Source: Candidatus Cibiobacter qucibialis (GTDB lineage: Bacteria; Bacillota; Clostridia; Oscillospirales; Ruminococcaceae). From it: DNA of 7,887 nucleotides. The notes beneath the pieces were generated by a model. That model ran no database searches. It was not told where the DNA came from and saw only the letters and a program-made list of their open reading frames with translations. The position numbers and the translations under genes were made by a program. The stretch covers positions 1 to 7,887 of the forward strand of contig SAUS01000094.1 of NCBI GenBank assembly GCA_004000625.1. The letters are read 5' to 3'. Of the stretch, positions 5,481 to 7,887 are shown piece after piece. The first letter of the stretch is position 1; the number at the start of each line of letters is the position of its first letter.

Positions 5481-6623
5481 ATGAAAATTACACGTGAAGA
5501 AGAAAGCGAAATAAAAAGCACACCTGAGGTTTCTGCTCCGGCCCCGACTGAAACGCCGGAACAGCCCGCAGCGGCCGCAAAGCCTGCCACGCGCTGGGCG
5601 GCTATTCCGCTGTGGGGGCGGGTACTGCTGATTCTTGGCATTGCACTCCTCTTGTTGGTATTCGTTGGCTATGCCGCTTTGCAGGGCATGCTGGGGCGCA
5701 TCCGGCGTGCATCGGCCACCGAGGCAGTCTCCCAACAGGAAGAGACCTTTGAATCGGACGAAAACGCCGATGATACCTTGAGCCCGGAGGATGTAATCTG
5801 GAACGGGGCCGACACCAGCGTGATGCAGGACAAAGACATTGTGAACCTGCTGCTGATTGGCCAGGACCGCCGCGAAGGCCAGGACCGCCAGCGGGCCGAC
5901 AGCATGATCATGGTCACGCTGAACAAAAAGACCAAACAGATCAGCATGACCTCCTTTATGCGGGACCTGTATGTACAGATTCCCGGCTACAGCGACAACC
6001 GCATCAACGCAACCTATGCCTTTGGCGGCATGGATCTGCTGGACAGCACGCTGAACACCAATTTTGGTGTAGAGATTGCTGGGAATGTGGAAGTTGACTT
6101 TGGCGAGTTCCAGACCTTGATCGACAGCATTGGCGGCATTGACCTAGAACTGACCCAGGACGAGGCAGATTATATCTGCGGCAGAAAGCGAGATGTAACC
6201 TACCCACAGCAGCTCCGCACGGACTGGAACCTGCATGAAGGGGTAAACCACCTGACCGGCGAGCAGGCCCTGATCCATGCACGCAACCGCTCCCTGGGCA
6301 ACGATTATGCCCGCACCGACCGCCAGCGTGCTGTGCTGATGGCGATCATCAATAAAGTGAAACAGATGGATGCTGTTTCCATCGTCAACTTTATTAACCA
6401 GGTTCTGCCACTGCTGACCACCGACATGACCTCCGGCGAAATTCTGGGGTATGCGATGGAAGCTTTGCAGATGAATTTTGACAGTGAGCACTCTTACCGC
6501 ATCCCGGCAGAGGGCACCTATACCGGCGCGGTAATCCGCGGCATGCAGGTACTGGTACCGGACCTGGCTGCCAACCAGACCTACCTGATGGATGTTCTGT
6601 ATCATACAGACAACAACCAATAA
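5481..6623 (+). CDS. LytR-CpsA-Psr (LCP) family envelope glycopolymer ligase
   Basis: A 380-residue LCP protein, a family that transfers teichoic acid, capsule or other glycopolymers from undecaprenyl-phosphate carriers to peptidoglycan outside the membrane. A proline/alanine-rich cytoplasmic tail (about 13-38) precedes one transmembrane helix (46-68) and an extracytoplasmic linker rich in acidic residues (80-105). The catalytic domain follows: NLLLIGQDRR (122-131) with Asp129, RADSMIMV (138-145) with Asp140, SFMRDLYVQIPG (158-169) with Arg161, NRINATYAFGG (173-183), and HARNR...ARTDRQR (266-283), the Arg/Asp cluster that binds the pyrophosphate lipid. All signature residues look intact. The start is the only ATG after an in-frame stop at 5463-5465, but it lacks a clear Shine-Dalgarno sequence; AGGGAAAG in the tandem repeat is too far away. 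It follows mtnN by 67 bases and ends at a strong terminator. Which glycopolymer it attaches is unknown. Confidence 0.93.
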   Translation: MKITREEESEIKSTPEVSAPAPTETPEQPAAAAKPATRWAAIPLWGRVLLILGIALLLLVFVGYAALQGMLGRIRRASATEAVSQQEETFESDENADDTLSPEDVIWNGADTSVMQDKDIVNLLLIGQDRREGQDRQRADSMIMVTLNKKTKQISMTSFMRDLYVQIPGYSDNRINATYAFGGMDLLDSTLNTNFGVEIAGNVEVDFGEFQTLIDSIGGIDLELTQDEADYICGRKRDVTYPQQLRTDWNLHEGVNHLTGEQALIHARNRSLGNDYARTDRQRAVLMAIINKVKQMDAVSIVNFINQVLPLLTTDMTSGEILGYAMEALQMNFDSEHSYRIPAEGTYTGAVIRGMQVLVPDLAANQTYLMDVLYHTDNNQ

Positions 6624-6640
6624 ACACATTACAAAAATAT

Positions 6641-6685
6641 CGCCCGGCGTGGAACTGCAATGTTCCCGCCGGGCGGTTTTGTTTT
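6641..6685. terminator. Bidirectional intrinsic terminator between convergent genes
   Basis: CGCCCGGCG (6641-6649) pairs with CGCCGGGCG (6667-6675), and GGAAC (6651-6655) pairs with GTTCC (6662-6666), leaving one bulged T (6650) and a six-base loop. On the plus strand GTTTTGTTTT (6676-6685) follows the stem, 17 bases after the LCP stop. On the minus strand the stem is followed by ATATTTTTG, so the same hairpin can end transcripts of the gene at 6689-7759. Confidence 0.9.
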
Positions 6686-6688
6686 GAG

Positions 6689-7759
6689 TTATGCGCCTGC
6701 CCGCGGCATGATAAGCACGGCGGCAAGGTACATAACATAAAGTATCAGGCATACCCTGCCCTGCCAGCGGTAAAGCCGCTTTTTGACCAGCGGCGGCAGC
6801 AGCAGGATCAATGCCATCAAAACGCAGAACGGGAGATCATACTGGCGGAACTGTTCACCCACCGGCAAGCGGCGGCGGTACATCAGGCTGGAAACAGGCA
6901 GCACCAGCGTGATGCTCAAAATGGCGCTGTTCAGCACCTGCATGGGCAGTGCCTGCGGCGGGTAGATGCGGCATTTTTCCGCAAATCGCTTCCAGGCAGA
7001 GCCAAGGGGATGGTCGAACACTTCCACCAGCAGGGGCAGACAGAGGCCAAAGGAAATCAGGGTTGCCGCCCACTGGGCCTGAATGGTGCCAGTCAGGTTG
7101 GCCAGCGCCACGGCGCTGTTCAGCAGGGCCCACGCTCCCACGCAGAGCACTGCCATGCCGCCCACCACCCCGGCCAGGTTGCGCAGGCTGGTGCGGATGC
7201 TCATAGCCGGGAACAGGACGGTCCGCCCGGATGGGTCTTCCGGCGGGGTCTTTTCGCCTTTTTCCTTCTGGACCGTGATAAGCTCCAGCCCCTCCCGGAA
7301 CGCAAAGCGGTACTGGTAGGCGATGCTCTGCATGACAAACAGAACAAACAGGCCCATCAGCAGGCCGGTACCGGTATAGCTCAGGGTGCCGTCCCGCACA
7401 AACAGGGCCACCACGCCGCAGGCCACCAGCAGCAGGGCGCATTTGCGCAGCAGCTCGCCGCGGTCCACCGTGACATTACAGCGCAGCAGGCAAAGCGCCA
7501 GTACCAGCCCCAGCTGGGTGACAGCGCCCGCCAGAGCCGTACCAACGGCCAGCGCAGTAACGGACATACCTGCCGCCAGAAACGCCAGCACCAGCTGCGG
7601 CAGCGCCGTACACACCGCCACCAGCGTGCCGCCCACCATCCACATAGGCAGCCCGCACAGCGCCCCGCACCACGTTGCGCAGCGCGAAGCCAGCCTGCTG
7701 CCGATACCAGTCAGCAGCAAGCCCAGAGCATAGAGCAGCAATGTAGGGAGAAGAAGCAT
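6689..7759 (-). CDS. Diverged CaCA-superfamily (Na+/Ca2+ exchanger-like) membrane protein lacking the usual cation ligands
   Basis: A 356-residue integral membrane protein with about ten hydrophobic segments in two halves, split by a charged loop at about 155-190. Its layout and line-by-line pattern match the YrbG/CaxA-type exchangers, including the ending QYDLP...RLYRWQGRVCLILYVMYL, typical of that family. The alpha repeats are degenerate. The first GTSLPE motif reads CTALPQ (50-55) and GNxxGSNxxN reads GTALAGAVTQ (73-82). In the second, GTSLPE reads GLCLPL (238-243) and GNxxGSN reads MQVLNSA (273-279). The acidic and amide residues that coordinate Na+ and Ca2+ in the family are thus missing, so ordinary exchange is unlikely. 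Whether it moves another substrate or only has a structural role is unknown. An in-frame TAA lies two codons before the ATG, no Shine-Dalgarno sequence is visible, and repeat copy C begins 14 bases upstream. Confidence 0.72.
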   Translation of the reverse strand: MLLLPTLLLYALGLLLTGIGSRLASRCATWCGALCGLPMWMVGGTLVAVCTALPQLVLAFLAAGMSVTALAVGTALAGAVTQLGLVLALCLLRCNVTVDRGELLRKCALLLVACGVVALFVRDGTLSYTGTGLLMGLFVLFVMQSIAYQYRFAFREGLELITVQKEKGEKTPPEDPSGRTVLFPAMSIRTSLRNLAGVVGGMAVLCVGAWALLNSAVALANLTGTIQAQWAATLISFGLCLPLLVEVFDHPLGSAWKRFAEKCRIYPPQALPMQVLNSAILSITLVLPVSSLMYRRRLPVGEQFRQYDLPFCVLMALILLLPPLVKKRLYRWQGRVCLILYVMYLAAVLIMPRAGA

Positions 7760-7773
7760 AGTTTTTTAGTTAG

Positions 7774-7887
7774 GGCAACACCGCACAATTCCCGCCTTGC
7801 GGCTTAAGCACCGCTCCGGCAGCTGCGGCACGGCATCTGCGTTGCCAAAATGCTCGATAATGTCGGGTTGCGGTACCCGCATCGTAC
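7774..7887. repeat. Left part of MITE-like element (copy C, cut by window edge)
   Basis: These 114 bases match the left part of copy B (3068-3181) with five substitutions and no gaps, starting with the same 18-base end. TA (7771-7772) precedes it, separated by one G. It has the same orientation as the other two copies. It begins 14 bases upstream of the minus-strand exchanger-like gene, which would be transcribed out of its left end. Confidence 0.85.

Noticed and set aside
5472..5481. GTCAAAAGAT shared between the LCP leader and the ECF leader (620-629)
   Set aside because: A ten-base AT-rich match in different positions relative to the starts is easily a coincidence.
7010..7807. Plus-strand open frame of 265 codons opposite the exchanger-like gene
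   Set aside because: Its Gln/His/Arg-rich translation is typical of the antisense of a leucine-rich membrane protein, and it runs into repeat copy C.

Overview
The window reads as a chromosomal segment of a GC-rich, low-inflammatory-type gut Clostridia bacterium, most plausibly of the Faecalibacterium/Gemmiger/Subdoligranulum group (Oscillospiraceae). That placement is inferred from codon usage, the gene set (ECF S component, OmpR-type two-component pair, ychF, MTA/SAH nucleosidase, LCP protein) and strong AGGAG-type ribosome sites; it was not tested by any search. No rRNA, tRNA, CRISPR array, phage gene or transposase gene was seen.

Layout. Left block, minus strand: an orphan ECF-transporter S component (71-604) with its own promoter and a palindrome-rich regulatory region (619-696). 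A perfect 14-bp-stem hairpin (789-834) then marks the end of a response regulator/histidine kinase operon (transcribed 3043 to 879, joined by a one-base TAATG overlap). A 538-base divergent region (3044-3581) holds a complete 284-bp inverted-repeat element, a minus-strand -10 candidate and a near-consensus plus-strand promoter. Centre, plus strand: ychF (3582-4712), mtnN (4730-5413) and an LCP-family cell-envelope gene (5481-6623), probably one transcription unit, with a 22-bp tandem duplication in front of the last gene and a bidirectional terminator (6641-6685) after it. Right block, minus strand: a strongly diverged CaCA (Na+/Ca2+ exchanger-like) membrane protein (6689-7759).

The most notable pattern is a non-coding, MITE-like repeat present three times in under 8 kb, always in the same orientation: the right end at 2-55, a full copy at 3068-3351 and the left 114 bp at 7774-7887. 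The full copy lies 24 bp upstream of the response regulator start, and the right copy lies 14 bp upstream of the exchanger-like gene, which has no visible ribosome binding site. Both genes would have to be transcribed through, or from within, the element. The second notable item is the exchanger-like protein itself: it keeps the two-fold CaCA architecture but has lost the acidic and amide residues that bind the cations in both alpha repeats.

The other genes are ordinary housekeeping or envelope functions. The two-component system and LCP protein both act at the envelope, but nothing in the sequence proves a regulatory link between them.
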